Assembly: GCF_001304615.2 (NCBI RefSeq)
Contig: NZ_CP032683.1
Span: forward strand, 2,914,001-2,978,000
DNA length: 64,000 bases
From: Methanosarcina flavescens
GTDB taxonomy: Archaea; Halobacteriota; Methanosarcinia; Methanosarcinales; Methanosarcinaceae
Reading direction: 5' to 3'
Below the pieces are notes generated by a model that worked only from the letters and a program-made list of their open reading frames with translations, was not told the DNA's origin and ran no database searches. Position numbers and translations under genes: made by a program. Numbering within the stretch: position 1 is the first letter of the stretch; each line of letters opens with the position of its first letter. Of the stretch, positions 45,379-54,845 are shown piece by piece.

Positions 45379-45456
45379 ATGGATAAAGTTCTTATCAGAG
45401 TATTTGTAGCATGGATTCTTTTTGTTGTGTTATTTTTTGTGACAAATATAATTTGA
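45379..45456 (+). CDS. 25-aa single-pass membrane peptide of the casposon
   Basis: Starts one base after the stop of the zinc ribbon gene. The sequence has a short charged start (MDKVLIRV) and a hydrophobic core (FVAWILFVVLFFVTNII) and fits a membrane peptide. Expression is unproven. Confidence 0.45.
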   Translation: MDKVLIRVFVAWILFVVLFFVTNII

Positions 45457-45541
45457 AAAAAGTAGTCTGACTTAATTTTTCGTTGATTGAAAAATTGGCT
45501 AGCGGAAGCTTTGGTTAAATTTCAGAAAGGAGGAAAAGAAA

Positions 45542-45610
45542 ATGGAAGAAACAAAAGTTAAAATCAGATATTATAAACAAATATCCCCAGTTATCGGTAG
45601 GGGCTGTTAA
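45542..45610 (+). CDS. 22-aa mini-ORF upstream of the basic protein gene
   Basis: MEETKVKIRYYKQISPVIGR then GC and a stop, with a good Shine-Dalgarno (AAAGGAGGAAAAG) and only 2 nt before the ATG at 45613. Possibly a coupled leader for the next gene rather than a product in itself. Confidence 0.4.
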   Translation: MEETKVKIRYYKQISPVIGRGC

Positions 45611-45612
45611 TA

Positions 45613-46278
45613 ATGCCCAGACCAATTTTTTCAGCCCAATTTAGAACATATGGGGAATGGCTAAAAGCAGGCGATAGGACTTCAAAGTATGCTCAGGAAA
45701 TTATCAGAAAACACAAAGTTTTTCCAGATAGGAATTTAAAATTTTTAAATTCCTTAAAAATTTCTGATATTGATTTAAGTCTTAAACCAGTTTCAGCACT
45801 AACAGAAAAGGAATTTACAGAAAGAGGTGAAAGCCTTAAGGTGTTAAAAATAATGAGAAACGAGGGCTTAACCCTTTCAAAAAGTATTGAAAAGGCTAAA
45901 GAGTATGGCTATAACCCCTCGGAAAAGAGTGTAAGAAAAAGTTTAGGAAATGTTCTCTATAAAACCGGAAAAGGATGGAAAGCCAGAAAAACAGATCGAA
46001 TTGAGGTTAGAATGAACATTTATTCTAACGGTACAGAAGAAACAATAACATTAACAAACAGTAAAGATAGGACTTTAATTGGAAAATATTTTAATGACGT
46101 TAAGAAACTTTTGCATGGTCAACTAGACGAAAAAGCGTTTAAAAAACTCTATAGAAGGAAAGTAATCGTTGACGCAAAAGGAAATAAATGGAGTCTGGAA
46201 ACAAGTAGAAAAGACATAGAGATAATTGAAACAGCTAATCCAAACGATGTCTACAGGGTTATATATGGCACAAGATAA
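45613..46278 (+). CDS. 221-aa basic protein of the casposon, putative DNA-binding
   Basis: No recognised family. It is Lys/Arg-rich, with a possible helix-turn-helix region (LTLSKSIEKAKEYGYNPSEK, then SVRKSLGNVLYKTGKGWKAR) in the middle. The C-terminal half is beta-rich (EVRMNIYSNGTEETITLTNS). Its stop overlaps the start of the HNH gene by 14 nt. Candidate accessory replication or regulatory protein. Confidence 0.65.
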   Translation: MPRPIFSAQFRTYGEWLKAGDRTSKYAQEIIRKHKVFPDRNLKFLNSLKISDIDLSLKPVSALTEKEFTERGESLKVLKIMRNEGLTLSKSIEKAKEYGYNPSEKSVRKSLGNVLYKTGKGWKARKTDRIEVRMNIYSNGTEETITLTNSKDRTLIGKYFNDVKKLLHGQLDEKAFKKLYRRKVIVDAKGNKWSLETSRKDIEIIETANPNDVYRVIYGTR

Positions 46279-46915
46279 AAAATGTGAACTCTGCGGAGAA
46301 ACCGATAGCAGAATAATAGAATTGTATCGTATCTTTAGTAAAAACTCTCCACCTGCAATAAGGTTACTCTGCAAAAATTGTCTTTATATAACTAATCATG
46401 GACAGGACAACATTCCACGTAAAACAATAGTTGAAATCTCTGCCCCTAACAGCTTGGAAAAACTCATATTATTTATGATGGGTGGGTTTTCTCAGGTCAT
46501 TGGAGAAATTGCAGAGGCATTTGGTAACATATTGCTTGAAATGACTAAGCAACAGGAGCTAAACATAGTTCCCGAAGGGATAAACCTTGCTAAGGAACCT
46601 TATAATGTATCTCAATATACTGAAGAAGATAAAAAATGCGTCCTCTGCGGAGTAAATGACAATAGATTATTAGAAAAGCATCACACTGATGGTAAAAATT
46701 TTTCACCTAATACAGTATTACTTTGCAAAAACTGTCACTATAAAATTACTTATGAACAAAACAAAATTACACCTAAAAGAAGATCGAAAAATGCAACGAT
46801 TAACGATTTAGTAAATTTTATGTTAATAAGTGAAGGAGTTCTATTTAACGAGATGGGAAGAGTACTAAAGGATACTGGAGAAGAATTTAACAAAATTAGT
46901 AAACAAGGGGAATGA
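46265..46915 (+). CDS. double HNH-like zinc protein of the casposon
   Basis: About 216 aa with two similar CxxC...CxxC modules. The second (KCVLCGVNDN, LLEKHHTDGKNF, SPNTVLLCKNCHYKI) has the full HNH layout with His-His, Asn and His. The first (KCELCGETDS, LLCKNCLYI) keeps the zinc cysteines but lacks the His-His pair and final His, so it is probably structural. HNH proteins are common in casposons and may nick DNA. The ATG at 46265 is preferred over 46226, which overlaps the previous gene more. The polymerase gene starts 7 bp downstream. Confidence 0.82.
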   Translation: MAQDKKCELCGETDSRIIELYRIFSKNSPPAIRLLCKNCLYITNHGQDNIPRKTIVEISAPNSLEKLILFMMGGFSQVIGEIAEAFGNILLEMTKQQELNIVPEGINLAKEPYNVSQYTEEDKKCVLCGVNDNRLLEKHHTDGKNFSPNTVLLCKNCHYKITYEQNKITPKRRSKNATINDLVNFMLISEGVLFNEMGRVLKDTGEEFNKISKQGE

Positions 46916-46921
46916 TGAGGC

Positions 46922-49900
46922 ATGGAAGACAAAACAGCTTACTGTAGGGGATATATAGAAACTAAAAGAAAAAATGAGGGTAATAAAGGAAAACCATTTA
47001 TCCCAAATAAGAAAACTAAACCCCGTCATTCCAGAGTTTTAACTTTTGATACTGAAACAACTAGCGACACTTTCCAGAATTTAAAAGTAGGATATTTCGA
47101 AATTCACGAAAAAGGCATTTTGCAGGAAAGCGGATTCTTTTATAATCCTATGCCTGAGAACAATTTGGATGTAAATACCCGCTTTACCATTCCGCAAAAT
47201 ACCCTTTCACAAAATCCATTATCTTATGAAGAAGTTCAGATACTTAAAGAGTATGCAAAAAAGGAAAATATTCCCTTATACACCACAAAACAGTTTATAG
47301 AAAATATATTCTTTTATGAAGTATATGAAAAAGAAACCCTATGCAATGGGTTTAATCTTCCTTTTGACGTTTCCCGAATAGCCAGAAAAGCGGGAAATAC
47401 TGTAAAGGGAAACCCCACAAAAGGAGATATTTTATTATTATTCCCCCATATCCCAAACTCTCTAAATATAAAAATTGGTAGAATGGGTTTAGCGGAGACT
47501 ATTTCCTTTGTAAATCCTGAAACCGAAAAAGGAGAAGAAGCCCCTAGACTGAAAACTAAAGGTTACTTTTTAGACTCATCTCATTTATATAGCGTGCTCT
47601 TTGGGTCTGGCACTCAGCACTTTTCACTAAAGCAGGTATGTAAGAACCTAAAAACAGAACATCAAAAAGAAGAAGTCGAAGAACATGGAACGATAACTAA
47701 TGAATATCTCCATTATCTTCAGTGGGATGTAAAAGCAACATATGATGTTTATTGCATACTGGAAGAAACATTCAATAAATATGGTTTAACTAAAAAGGAA
47801 ATTACTAAAATTTATAGTGCAGCTTCAATAGGAAAAGCAGCTTTAAAACACTTAGGAATAAAGCCCTTTTTAGATTTAAATCCTGAATACCCTTCCATTA
47901 ACTTAGGTAGAATAATGGAAACTTATTTCGGTGGAAGGGTAGAATGTAAACTAAGGCATGAAATTAAACCAGTGGAAGTCTTAGATTTTACATCTATGTA
48001 TCCCTCTACTATCGTTTTACTTGGATTATGGGAATACATGATATCAGAAGGATATAAAGAAATAAAAGCAACAGAAGAAATTAAAAAATTTGTAGATTCA
48101 ATAACTTTAGAAGATATGGTTAATCCTGAGACATGGAAGCAATTAGTAGGTATTGTTAAGGTAAGACCAGATAAGGATATTTTACCCCTTAGAGCGGGTT
48201 ATAATGAAAATGGGGAAAAAACAGTAGGTCTTCAATACTTGACCTCAAACCATGAAATGTGGTTTGCATTGCCTGATATTGTTTCTAGTAAACTCCTTAC
48301 TGGCAAAACTCCCGAAATAATAGAGGCTTATAAATACGAAGCAGGAAGACCACAAAAAACCCTGAAATCTCAGAAAATTCTAGGGTATCAGATAAACCCG
48401 AAAAAAGATAACCTGATTAAATTCTTCGTTGAGGAAAGACAGAAAATTAAAAACGAAATGGAGAAGCTGGAAAACGAAGGAAAGCAGACTTCTCCAGAGT
48501 ATTCAGAAAAAGATGGTCTACAGTTAGCGTTAAAAATCTTATCTAATGCTCTCGGTTATGGAATATTCATAGAATTAATAACTCAAAAGACAGAAAAAAC
48601 TTTAGTAGTATGTAGGGGGGATAAAAAATTTTCTTCTATTGGCAGATCAGAGGAAGAAGGAGTATATTTTAACCCCCTGATAGGAAGCACAATAACAGCA
48701 GCTTCAAGACTTATGCTAGCAATAGCGGAGACCAAAGTGAAAGAATTGGGGAATTCTCACTATTACATGGATACGGATAGCATTTTTGTCCCGCCGGAAA
48801 TAGTGGAAGAGGTTTCAGATTTCTTTAATCCATTAAATCCTTATGAGAACGTTTCTCAACTTCTAAAAGTTGAGGATAAATTCAAAAGGGTAAAAGATGA
48901 AAAAACCGGAGAGAAAACACCTGTTCAGTATTTCTTTGGTATTTCATCTAAAAGGTATGTAGTGTTTGCACTTGATGAAAAAAACATCCCTGATATATCA
49001 AGAATGGAAGGGAAACTTCACGGAATGGGACATATAACAAACATATTCAAAGAAGAGATTACGGAAGAGGATAAGCATTGGCATCCCCTGTTATGGAAAG
49101 ATCTTATTCTTTATCATATGGGGAAACTTGACCATGAGGATATTGTCTTAAAATATGGTAACAAATTTGAAATTGCTAAAGTAGCCATCAGAACACCTAC
49201 TACACATAACAGATTTAAAACATTTAATGAAGGAAAAGAATGGGAAAAACAAATAAAGCCGTTTAATTTCTTCAATCAAGGAAACAGGAAGGATAAAGAT
49301 GTTTTTCCTATTGCACCAATGAGGAAAAACCCTCAAGAGATGGTAAAGTATCCGTTTATTGATTACATAAGCGGAGAAATAAAAGAAGGTAAAGAATACT
49401 TTAAACCAATGGATAAAACCTTCTTTGATTATTACAGGCACCCTGAAATAAAATTCGAAGGAAAAAGAGGGTTGCTTAAGCGTAGAGATATCTTTATAAC
49501 AGATATTAAAACGATAGGAAAAGAGATACCTTCAGTAGATGAGACAGGAATAGAAGCAGAGGAAGAAGAAGATATACAGGTATTTGAAGAGAAAGAGAAT
49601 CTGTTATATATTATAGAAAAAGAGTGCGAGAAAGCAGATAGAGAGGGAAAAACAAGAAAAGGGGATATTGCAAGGATTAAGAACCAAATAGAGATTTATA
49701 AAGAATATAATCCCAACGAGGAAGAATTGGCGGAATATACAGTAAGATGCTTAAGAACTTTGAAAAGGACAGGCAAAGACGTAAAAAGAAAACCTATCTT
49801 ACTAACTGACGAAAAGAGAGAAAAAGTATTGAATATGCCGGAAAAAGAGGGAAAAGAAAAAGGAATTCCTGAAAAAACTTTGCAGAAAATAAAAGCAAAA

Positions 49901-49996
49901 ATCAGAGAAGGAAAAGCCCTTAATGGTAATCTAGAAAGTACAAAGAAAATAATGGAATACATAGACAGCCAGAAAGGGGAGATAAAAATATGTTGA
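46922..49996 (+). CDS. family B DNA polymerase of the casposon
   Basis: The 1024-aa protein has the three 3'-5' exonuclease motifs (FDTETTS with D43 and E45; NGFNLPFD with D149; YLQWD with Y265 and D269). The polymerase motifs are also present: motif A VLDFTSMYPS with D355, motif B LALKILSNALGYG with K538 and Y546, and motif C YYMDTDS with D617 and D619. KRY at 677-679 is present. All catalytic residues look intact. Whether it is protein-primed cannot be told from the sequence. The C-terminal ~180 residues are Lys/Glu-rich. The 82-aa gene overlaps its end by 7 nt. It presumably copies the element. Confidence 0.93.
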   Translation: MEDKTAYCRGYIETKRKNEGNKGKPFIPNKKTKPRHSRVLTFDTETTSDTFQNLKVGYFEIHEKGILQESGFFYNPMPENNLDVNTRFTIPQNTLSQNPLSYEEVQILKEYAKKENIPLYTTKQFIENIFFYEVYEKETLCNGFNLPFDVSRIARKAGNTVKGNPTKGDILLLFPHIPNSLNIKIGRMGLAETISFVNPETEKGEEAPRLKTKGYFLDSSHLYSVLFGSGTQHFSLKQVCKNLKTEHQKEEVEEHGTITNEYLHYLQWDVKATYDVYCILEETFNKYGLTKKEITKIYSAASIGKAALKHLGIKPFLDLNPEYPSINLGRIMETYFGGRVECKLRHEIKPVEVLDFTSMYPSTIVLLGLWEYMISEGYKEIKATEEIKKFVDSITLEDMVNPETWKQLVGIVKVRPDKDILPLRAGYNENGEKTVGLQYLTSNHEMWFALPDIVSSKLLTGKTPEIIEAYKYEAGRPQKTLKSQKILGYQINPKKDNLIKFFVEERQKIKNEMEKLENEGKQTSPEYSEKDGLQLALKILSNALGYGIFIELITQKTEKTLVVCRGDKKFSSIGRSEEEGVYFNPLIGSTITAASRLMLAIAETKVKELGNSHYYMDTDSIFVPPEIVEEVSDFFNPLNPYENVSQLLKVEDKFKRVKDEKTGEKTPVQYFFGISSKRYVVFALDEKNIPDISRMEGKLHGMGHITNIFKEEITEEDKHWHPLLWKDLILYHMGKLDHEDIVLKYGNKFEIAKVAIRTPTTHNRFKTFNEGKEWEKQIKPFNFFNQGNRKDKDVFPIAPMRKNPQEMVKYPFIDYISGEIKEGKEYFKPMDKTFFDYYRHPEIKFEGKRGLLKRRDIFITDIKTIGKEIPSVDETGIEAEEEEDIQVFEEKENLLYIIEKECEKADREGKTRKGDIARIKNQIEIYKEYNPNEEELAEYTVRCLRTLKRTGKDVKRKPILLTDEKREKVLNMPEKEGKEKGIPEKTLQKIKAKIREGKALNGNLESTKKIMEYIDSQKGEIKIC

Positions 49997-50238
49997 ACAT
50001 GAATAAAAAGCCTGAACAGGAAGAAATAATCTTAATTCCCTTCTTTTTATTTCAAAGATGGTTTTATGAATTAACTTCTGAAGATTTAAAAAGATTTGAT
50101 GTTAGTTTAGTTGAATATTTAAAAGTAAGAAAACTAATTTCTACTGGGAGAATTACAAGAGTAAACGACAAAACAGTTTTCAAGTTTTTAAAAATATGTG
50201 AAAACGATCTTAAAGAAAGGGAAATTCTTAAAATATAA
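49990..50238 (+). CDS. 82-aa small protein between polymerase and Cas1
   Basis: A small protein with no recognised family (LIPFFLFQRWFYELTSEDLK, SLVEYLKVRKLISTGRITRV). It is mostly helical and has a basic middle. It overlaps the polymerase end by 7 nt behind GGGGAGATAAAAAT, so coupling is likely. Could be a polymerase or Cas1 partner; this is position-based only. Confidence 0.6.
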   Translation: MLNMNKKPEQEEIILIPFFLFQRWFYELTSEDLKRFDVSLVEYLKVRKLISTGRITRVNDKTVFKFLKICENDLKEREILKI

Positions 50239-50300
50239 ATCTCTGTTTCCTTTTATTTTTCCTGATACCTTTTTTATTTCTATACTTCCTTTTATTATGT

Positions 50301-51299
50301 ATGGGGAATCCGCTTATTTTGAATGGTTACGGCATTAAAATTACTGTTGATAATGGAAGACTTGTTATTAAAAATGGAAACAGAAGTTCAGAAGAGAAAC
50401 CAGAAAGTTATTATTTACAGCCCAATCAGAAGAAGATAACATCTATCTTAATTTATGGTCAAACTGGTTATATTTCCCTTGAAGCTTTTAAATGGATAAG
50501 TTTACAGAATATCCAGCTTAATATTTTTAATTGGGATGGAAGTTTATTATCTTCAGTCAATCAGGAAAAAGAGAATAATGGAAAAAGGAAAATTGCACAA
50601 TACGAAACCTATCTTGATGAAGATAAAAGATTAGGTATTGCAAAAAATTTGATTAAAGCAAAAATAACTAATTCTATTAAGATTTTAGATTCTTTACCGT
50701 TTCCAGTTATTGAAACTCATCTTATCGTTCCATATCTTAACGAAGTAGATAACGCAAAAGATATACCGGAATTGATGGGGTATGAAGCTACCGCCGCAAA
50801 AATCTATTGGAAGGAATTTATGAAAGCTATTCCTGAAAAATGGGGGTTTGTAGAAAGATCAGGAAGAGAATCTTCTGATTATACAAATACGATGTTAAAT
50901 TATGGGTATGCCTTACTGGAAGCTGAATGTTTAAGAATCATTAATACTGTAGGGCTTGATCCATGTATCGGCTTTTTGCATGAAATGAGAAACGAAAAGC
51001 GGAGCTTAGCATATGACCTACAGGAGATTTTTAGAGGAGAAATAGACGTAGTAGTCTATAAACTACTTTCGAAGGGCTATAGAGTTCCTAAAACAGACTT
51101 TTTGAGAATGAATAATTATTCCCTTAGATTAAGAGAGGGAGGGACAGATAAGCTAAGTAAGGCTTATGAAACCCGAATGAGTGAGAGAATAGAGTATGAA
51201 GGGAAACTCATTCCGAGAAGGAAAGTAATAGAAAGGAAAGGGTTTGAGTTAGCGGAATATGTAGAGGGAAGAAGAGAGAATATTAATTTTTTGTATTAA
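50301..51299 (+). CDS. cas1: Cas1 integrase (casposase)
   Basis: The 332-aa protein has the Cas1 fold order: an N-terminal beta domain (ILNGYGIKITVDNGRLVIKN, then ISLEAFKWISLQNIQLNIFN) and a C-terminal helical catalytic domain. Catalytic residues are E162 (MGYEATAAKIYW), H227 (GFLHEMRN) and D239/E242 (LAYDLQEIF), the Glu-His-Asp metal site of Cas1. A C-terminal tail (SERIEYEGKLIPRRKVIERK, then GFELAEY) is longer than in CRISPR Cas1 and may bind DNA. No Cas2 is present. The start at 50301 has no Shine-Dalgarno and may be read from a very short leader. Confidence 0.93.
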   Translation: MGNPLILNGYGIKITVDNGRLVIKNGNRSSEEKPESYYLQPNQKKITSILIYGQTGYISLEAFKWISLQNIQLNIFNWDGSLLSSVNQEKENNGKRKIAQYETYLDEDKRLGIAKNLIKAKITNSIKILDSLPFPVIETHLIVPYLNEVDNAKDIPELMGYEATAAKIYWKEFMKAIPEKWGFVERSGRESSDYTNTMLNYGYALLEAECLRIINTVGLDPCIGFLHEMRNEKRSLAYDLQEIFRGEIDVVVYKLLSKGYRVPKTDFLRMNNYSLRLREGGTDKLSKAYETRMSERIEYEGKLIPRRKVIERKGFELAEYVEGRRENINFLY

Positions 51300-51621
51300 A
51301 AAAGTGTAAAATATGTATGTTTTTACATTTAAATTGTAAATTTAGTAAATTTACAGTAAATTGTGTAAACCGTTATTGGACGAACGTGTAAATATTTACA
51401 ATAAAAAAGTAAAACAGTATCGGTTGAATTTTACAGGTAATGACACAAGGGAAAATGTAAAAAGTATTTAAGAATATTATTCCATGTTTTTATCTCTTTA
51501 TATGTCTGTATTTGAAGAGAGCTTAAGCTTAGGAAAAATTGGCTTTGAGAATTTAAGTTTACTAGGCATTTATTGATTCAATTAGAAATGAATTAATATT
51601 CCCTAGTGAATTACTATTTAA
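51300..51621. other. casposon spacer with clustered TGTAAA/TTTACA motifs
   Basis: About 320 bp with at least ten close copies, in both orientations, of TGTAAA or TTTACA between 51301 and 51480, including GTGTAAATATTTACA. They look like iterons or a dense regulator array. Otherwise AT-rich, with the promoter of the membrane protein gene at the right. Confidence 0.6.
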
Positions 51622-53385
51622 ATGAGTTCAAAGAGACACATTAGTAAGTTCTTAGAATTTAATAGGATATTTTTACCAAAAAATTACGAATCAATTACTA
51701 AGAACACACTTAATATACTATTATATATTTTTTTCATTATATGTTTTACGATTTTAGCTCAAATATATAAAATAGGACTTCTTATAAATGAAGAATTCTA
51801 TATTTTGTCCATTATAATAAAGATATCTGTTTATATATTTGAATTTATAATATTCATAAAAATTTTATCTTTAAGAACTAATTGGGATGCATATTTTTTA
51901 AAATGCTTACAGGTTTTATCTTGGAAACAAACGTTAGAACAACGCTGGTATTTTGCGATATCAGTCACTTATTATAGCATCTTCGGTGTAAATACAATAA
52001 TTTCTGATATTTTACAAATATTCAGTAGCCGCTATGATGTCCAGCTTTTGTTTACTCCTCAATATGGATACTTCATATCGGCTTATATAATGTTTATGCT
52101 TCTATTCTTTTTTGAAATGTTTTTTTTGTTTATAATTTTGTTTGAGGGAACTATTTCTTTATTATTTAAAAGAATAAAAAGAGCTAACAGTAGTCTTGAG
52201 AAATCAACGAAGAGTCAATTGAAATCTACAAATCTAATCTCATTTGATTACACAGATTCAAAATTATTCTTATTCGAATTTTTAATTATTTCTATTGTCT
52301 TTGCAATGATTGTGTCAGATCAAGTGAATTATTATTTTTTAGACCCATCTTTGTTTAACTATAAGCTTTTTTTAATAAGTTATTCGATTGTTTTACTCTT
52401 GTTTAGTTACATTACAATTTCTATAAACAAAATCGTATTTAATCGTTTGAATGTAAAATATTGCATGGATTTTAAAAACAATAAACAAGATATCCTTTGT
52501 TTATTTATTGGTAATTTTATTTTTGTTAATGCAATTTATTTTGCAAAGTATCTTAAAATAGCCTTAGTATATTATCCAATAGATACCAATAATTTCAATA
52601 TAATCAATATGATGTCGGAATTAATGATGCAAGCTGGAGGAATTCCATATCAAGATCCAATTAATTTGAAATTGTTAGCTCTTATAGATTATTTCATAAT
52701 TTCTATTATTTCTGCGATAGTATCATATCTTTTATATATATACCTAAATTCAACGCCCTGCTTTTTAGAACTTAAGCAAGCTGTACTAAACCGCTTTAAA
52801 AAAAGATATAGTTCTAAAGTTTCTGAAAACCCCCAATCGAAAATAATTAAAAAATCATTCTTAAAGCAGCTAAGACATCAGTTTAGAAATCCGAAAAAAG
52901 TAAAGAGCTTCAACTATTTCTTTTATATTTGTGCGTTTGGAGTTCCTTCTGTTGTCTCTGTGATCGATCTGTACTTATTAATAAATGACTCTACTTTTGG
53001 TACTAATTTTTATAGTGACCATGTGTTTAGATATCAATATGTCTTTGCTGCTTATACTGCTTTTGTCCTTTTCTTGGGTTATATTTTTACAGAAATTCGA
53101 AAAATATATAATAGTTCTTTAAGTTCTGCTTTAGACAAGAGCATGCTCAATGAATATCTAAAATTTTTTTCGATAACATTCTCTATAGCTATTTCATGTA
53201 GAATTACAATTTTTTTAAGTTGGGTTTACAGTTTATCTGAAAAATATGATGGCATTGTTGCCCCTGAAAAAATTCAAACATTTCAACTTCTTTTTTTATT
53301 TTTGGGAACAGAATATGTCTTATCAGATATATGGCCAAAGGTTGAAGATATGTTAAACAAAGTAATAGAACGAGAGAAAACATAA
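51622..53385 (+). CDS. 587-aa multi-pass membrane protein, probable casposon cargo
   Basis: No recognised family. About ten to twelve hydrophobic segments (for example ILLYIFFIICFTILAQIY, FLIISIVFAMIVSDQ, VSVIDLYLLINDS) with a charged loop region (KRIKRANSSLEKSTK) and Lys-rich cytoplasmic stretches. AT content is very high and codon use differs from the chromosomal genes. It has no casposon-core homologue known to me. It could be a transporter-like or defence-type membrane protein; not decided. Confidence 0.65.
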   Translation: MSSKRHISKFLEFNRIFLPKNYESITKNTLNILLYIFFIICFTILAQIYKIGLLINEEFYILSIIIKISVYIFEFIIFIKILSLRTNWDAYFLKCLQVLSWKQTLEQRWYFAISVTYYSIFGVNTIISDILQIFSSRYDVQLLFTPQYGYFISAYIMFMLLFFFEMFFLFIILFEGTISLLFKRIKRANSSLEKSTKSQLKSTNLISFDYTDSKLFLFEFLIISIVFAMIVSDQVNYYFLDPSLFNYKLFLISYSIVLLLFSYITISINKIVFNRLNVKYCMDFKNNKQDILCLFIGNFIFVNAIYFAKYLKIALVYYPIDTNNFNIINMMSELMMQAGGIPYQDPINLKLLALIDYFIISIISAIVSYLLYIYLNSTPCFLELKQAVLNRFKKRYSSKVSENPQSKIIKKSFLKQLRHQFRNPKKVKSFNYFFYICAFGVPSVVSVIDLYLLINDSTFGTNFYSDHVFRYQYVFAAYTAFVLFLGYIFTEIRKIYNSSLSSALDKSMLNEYLKFFSITFSIAISCRITIFLSWVYSLSEKYDGIVAPEKIQTFQLLFLFLGTEYVLSDIWPKVEDMLNKVIEREKT

Positions 53386-53517
53386 TATTCCAGCTGTGTG
53401 AGGAATCATTCTCTATAAAGTTAACGAAAGTTATTATAAATTTCTGAGATGAGTAATAACGCAACAAAATCAAAAAGAATATTTACATTATTTTCTTAAT
53501 TAACCGCGTGAGAAAAA

Positions 53518-54513
53518 TTGGAAATTGTCACTAAAGAACCATTACAGATTCTATCGCAGCTTTTGATTCCTATTATTGTTGTTATTGTAACAGGTTTTAT
53601 ACAAGTAATTTTCAAAACTTATTTAAGTCTACGTGAAAAAAACAAGTACATCAAATTATTGAAAGTTAATTTTCCTTCTGTAGAAAAATATCTAGACACA
53701 GTAAAAATTTACAAAATTATTACTGTATATTGCTCATCATACGTGTACTTTATTGTTGGCATTTTAGCAGGCTTTTTGATTGAGCTAATTTTAGTACAAG
53801 TAATTGCAAAAATATTTGACTATATTCTTGATATAAACTATATTGGAAATTTGTTAGATTTAAGTTCAGACGTGGTCATATTAAATGTTGTTGCGTTTTT
53901 TCACTCATGTTCTAACATGGGAATACTTATCGTTTTATTAATTTTTATTTCGTGGTGTAGATATCTTGGATCAAAGAAACTTTTTATTCCTAAAATTGGT
54001 GAAGATGGCGAAGTAAAATCGTCTTTTGTATATGTATCGTTTTGGGTCTTTATTGGTGTTGTTCTTGGATTGTATATAGCTATGTTTCTTTATTTTACCG
54101 CGACTCTCTATAATCTCTCAATAATTGACAATAATCTTTCATTTAATAGAGAACGATTTGATCTTGTATATAAGCATTTAATGTATTTAGGAGTTCACGT
54201 AATTGCATATATAATGGGGTTTTCTATAAGCCTTGCTTTAATAGTCGTATCATATTTTTTTGCTAAATGGTTTAATGAGAGCGTCATTAGGTCAATAACA
54301 AATTTTTATAAGCATGACCTCCCTTATGTTAAAATAAAAACCGAAACTGGAGAAATTAAAGGTCAATTTAGAGGCATTTTAGATAAATATTTAGTCACTT
54401 TAAGTGAAAATAATATATTAAAAATAGTACAATGGGATAAAATAGAAACGATGGAAATCAGCCCTAAAAATAAAAAAGAAAATTATATTTTTAATGAGGG
54501 TTTTAAAAAATAA
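53518..54513 (+). CDS. 331-aa membrane protein with C-terminal soluble domain, probable casposon cargo
   Basis: About five membrane helices (residues about 10-30, 73-100, 120-145, 175-205, 230-260) and a C-terminal beta-rich domain of about 50 residues (VKIKTETGEIKGQF, ILDKYLVTLSENNILKIVQW, DKIETMEI) that looks like a small SH3/Sm-type barrel. No recognised family. It is 132 bp downstream of the 587-aa protein, on the same strand, and may be its partner. The start is TTG behind GTGAG. Confidence 0.6.
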   Translation: MEIVTKEPLQILSQLLIPIIVVIVTGFIQVIFKTYLSLREKNKYIKLLKVNFPSVEKYLDTVKIYKIITVYCSSYVYFIVGILAGFLIELILVQVIAKIFDYILDINYIGNLLDLSSDVVILNVVAFFHSCSNMGILIVLLIFISWCRYLGSKKLFIPKIGEDGEVKSSFVYVSFWVFIGVVLGLYIAMFLYFTATLYNLSIIDNNLSFNRERFDLVYKHLMYLGVHVIAYIMGFSISLALIVVSYFFAKWFNESVIRSITNFYKHDLPYVKIKTETGEIKGQFRGILDKYLVTLSENNILKIVQWDKIETMEISPKNKKENYIFNEGFKK

Positions 54514-54613
54514 TAGATTTTATTTATTATTTTTAAGAAAGCATTATAATTGTATAAATCTAAATTAAGAAATATAAAAGTATTGAAGATATTGCTCGAG
54601 AATATCTTCATCG

Positions 54614-54845
54614 AAACAATCTAATAAAAAGACAGGATTTAGATTGATTAAAAAGCTAGTTACTTTAAAAAACTTATGTAACTCTTTTTGATTACATAGC
54701 TCTAGATTGTGGTTTTCGCTATTTTGGTGTTATCCACTTGAAAATTTGTGTTAGGGCAGGTAAAGTGTTACTAATAAAATAAAAAGTATGTTTTTATTTA
54801 TTTTAATCTTATATTACCCCTCAAAAATGAAGAGTATCTATACCC
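54614..54845. repeat. casposon right terminal inverted repeat (232 bp)
   Basis: Reverse complement of the left repeat (44626-44856) with about one-fifth of positions changed by eye; outer end ACTCTTCATTTTTGAGGGG on the other strand. Confidence 0.92.

Larger units (their letters stand above)
44626..54845 (+). mobile_element. complete casposon (Cas1 plus family B polymerase transposon)
   Basis: A 10,220-bp element with 231/232-bp imperfect terminal inverted repeats, a perfect 14-bp target duplication, and all genes on the + strand. The core is family B DNA polymerase (46922-49996) plus Cas1 integrase (50301-51299), with an HNH-type protein upstream. These are the defining features of casposons, which use Cas1 as integrase and are presumed to self-replicate. 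No Cas2 or CRISPR repeats are present. Two large membrane proteins look like cargo. The element is intergenic, not in a tRNA. The polymerase and Cas1 active sites look intact, so it may be mobile. Confidence 0.95.

Noticed and set aside
44626-54845. CRISPR-Cas locus because of Cas1
   Set aside because: No Cas2, no effector genes and no repeat-spacer array are seen; terminal repeats and the polymerase fit a casposon.
44626-54845. Integrated virus or Polinton-like element
   Set aside because: No capsid, packaging ATPase or maturation protease gene; only the polymerase is shared with such elements.
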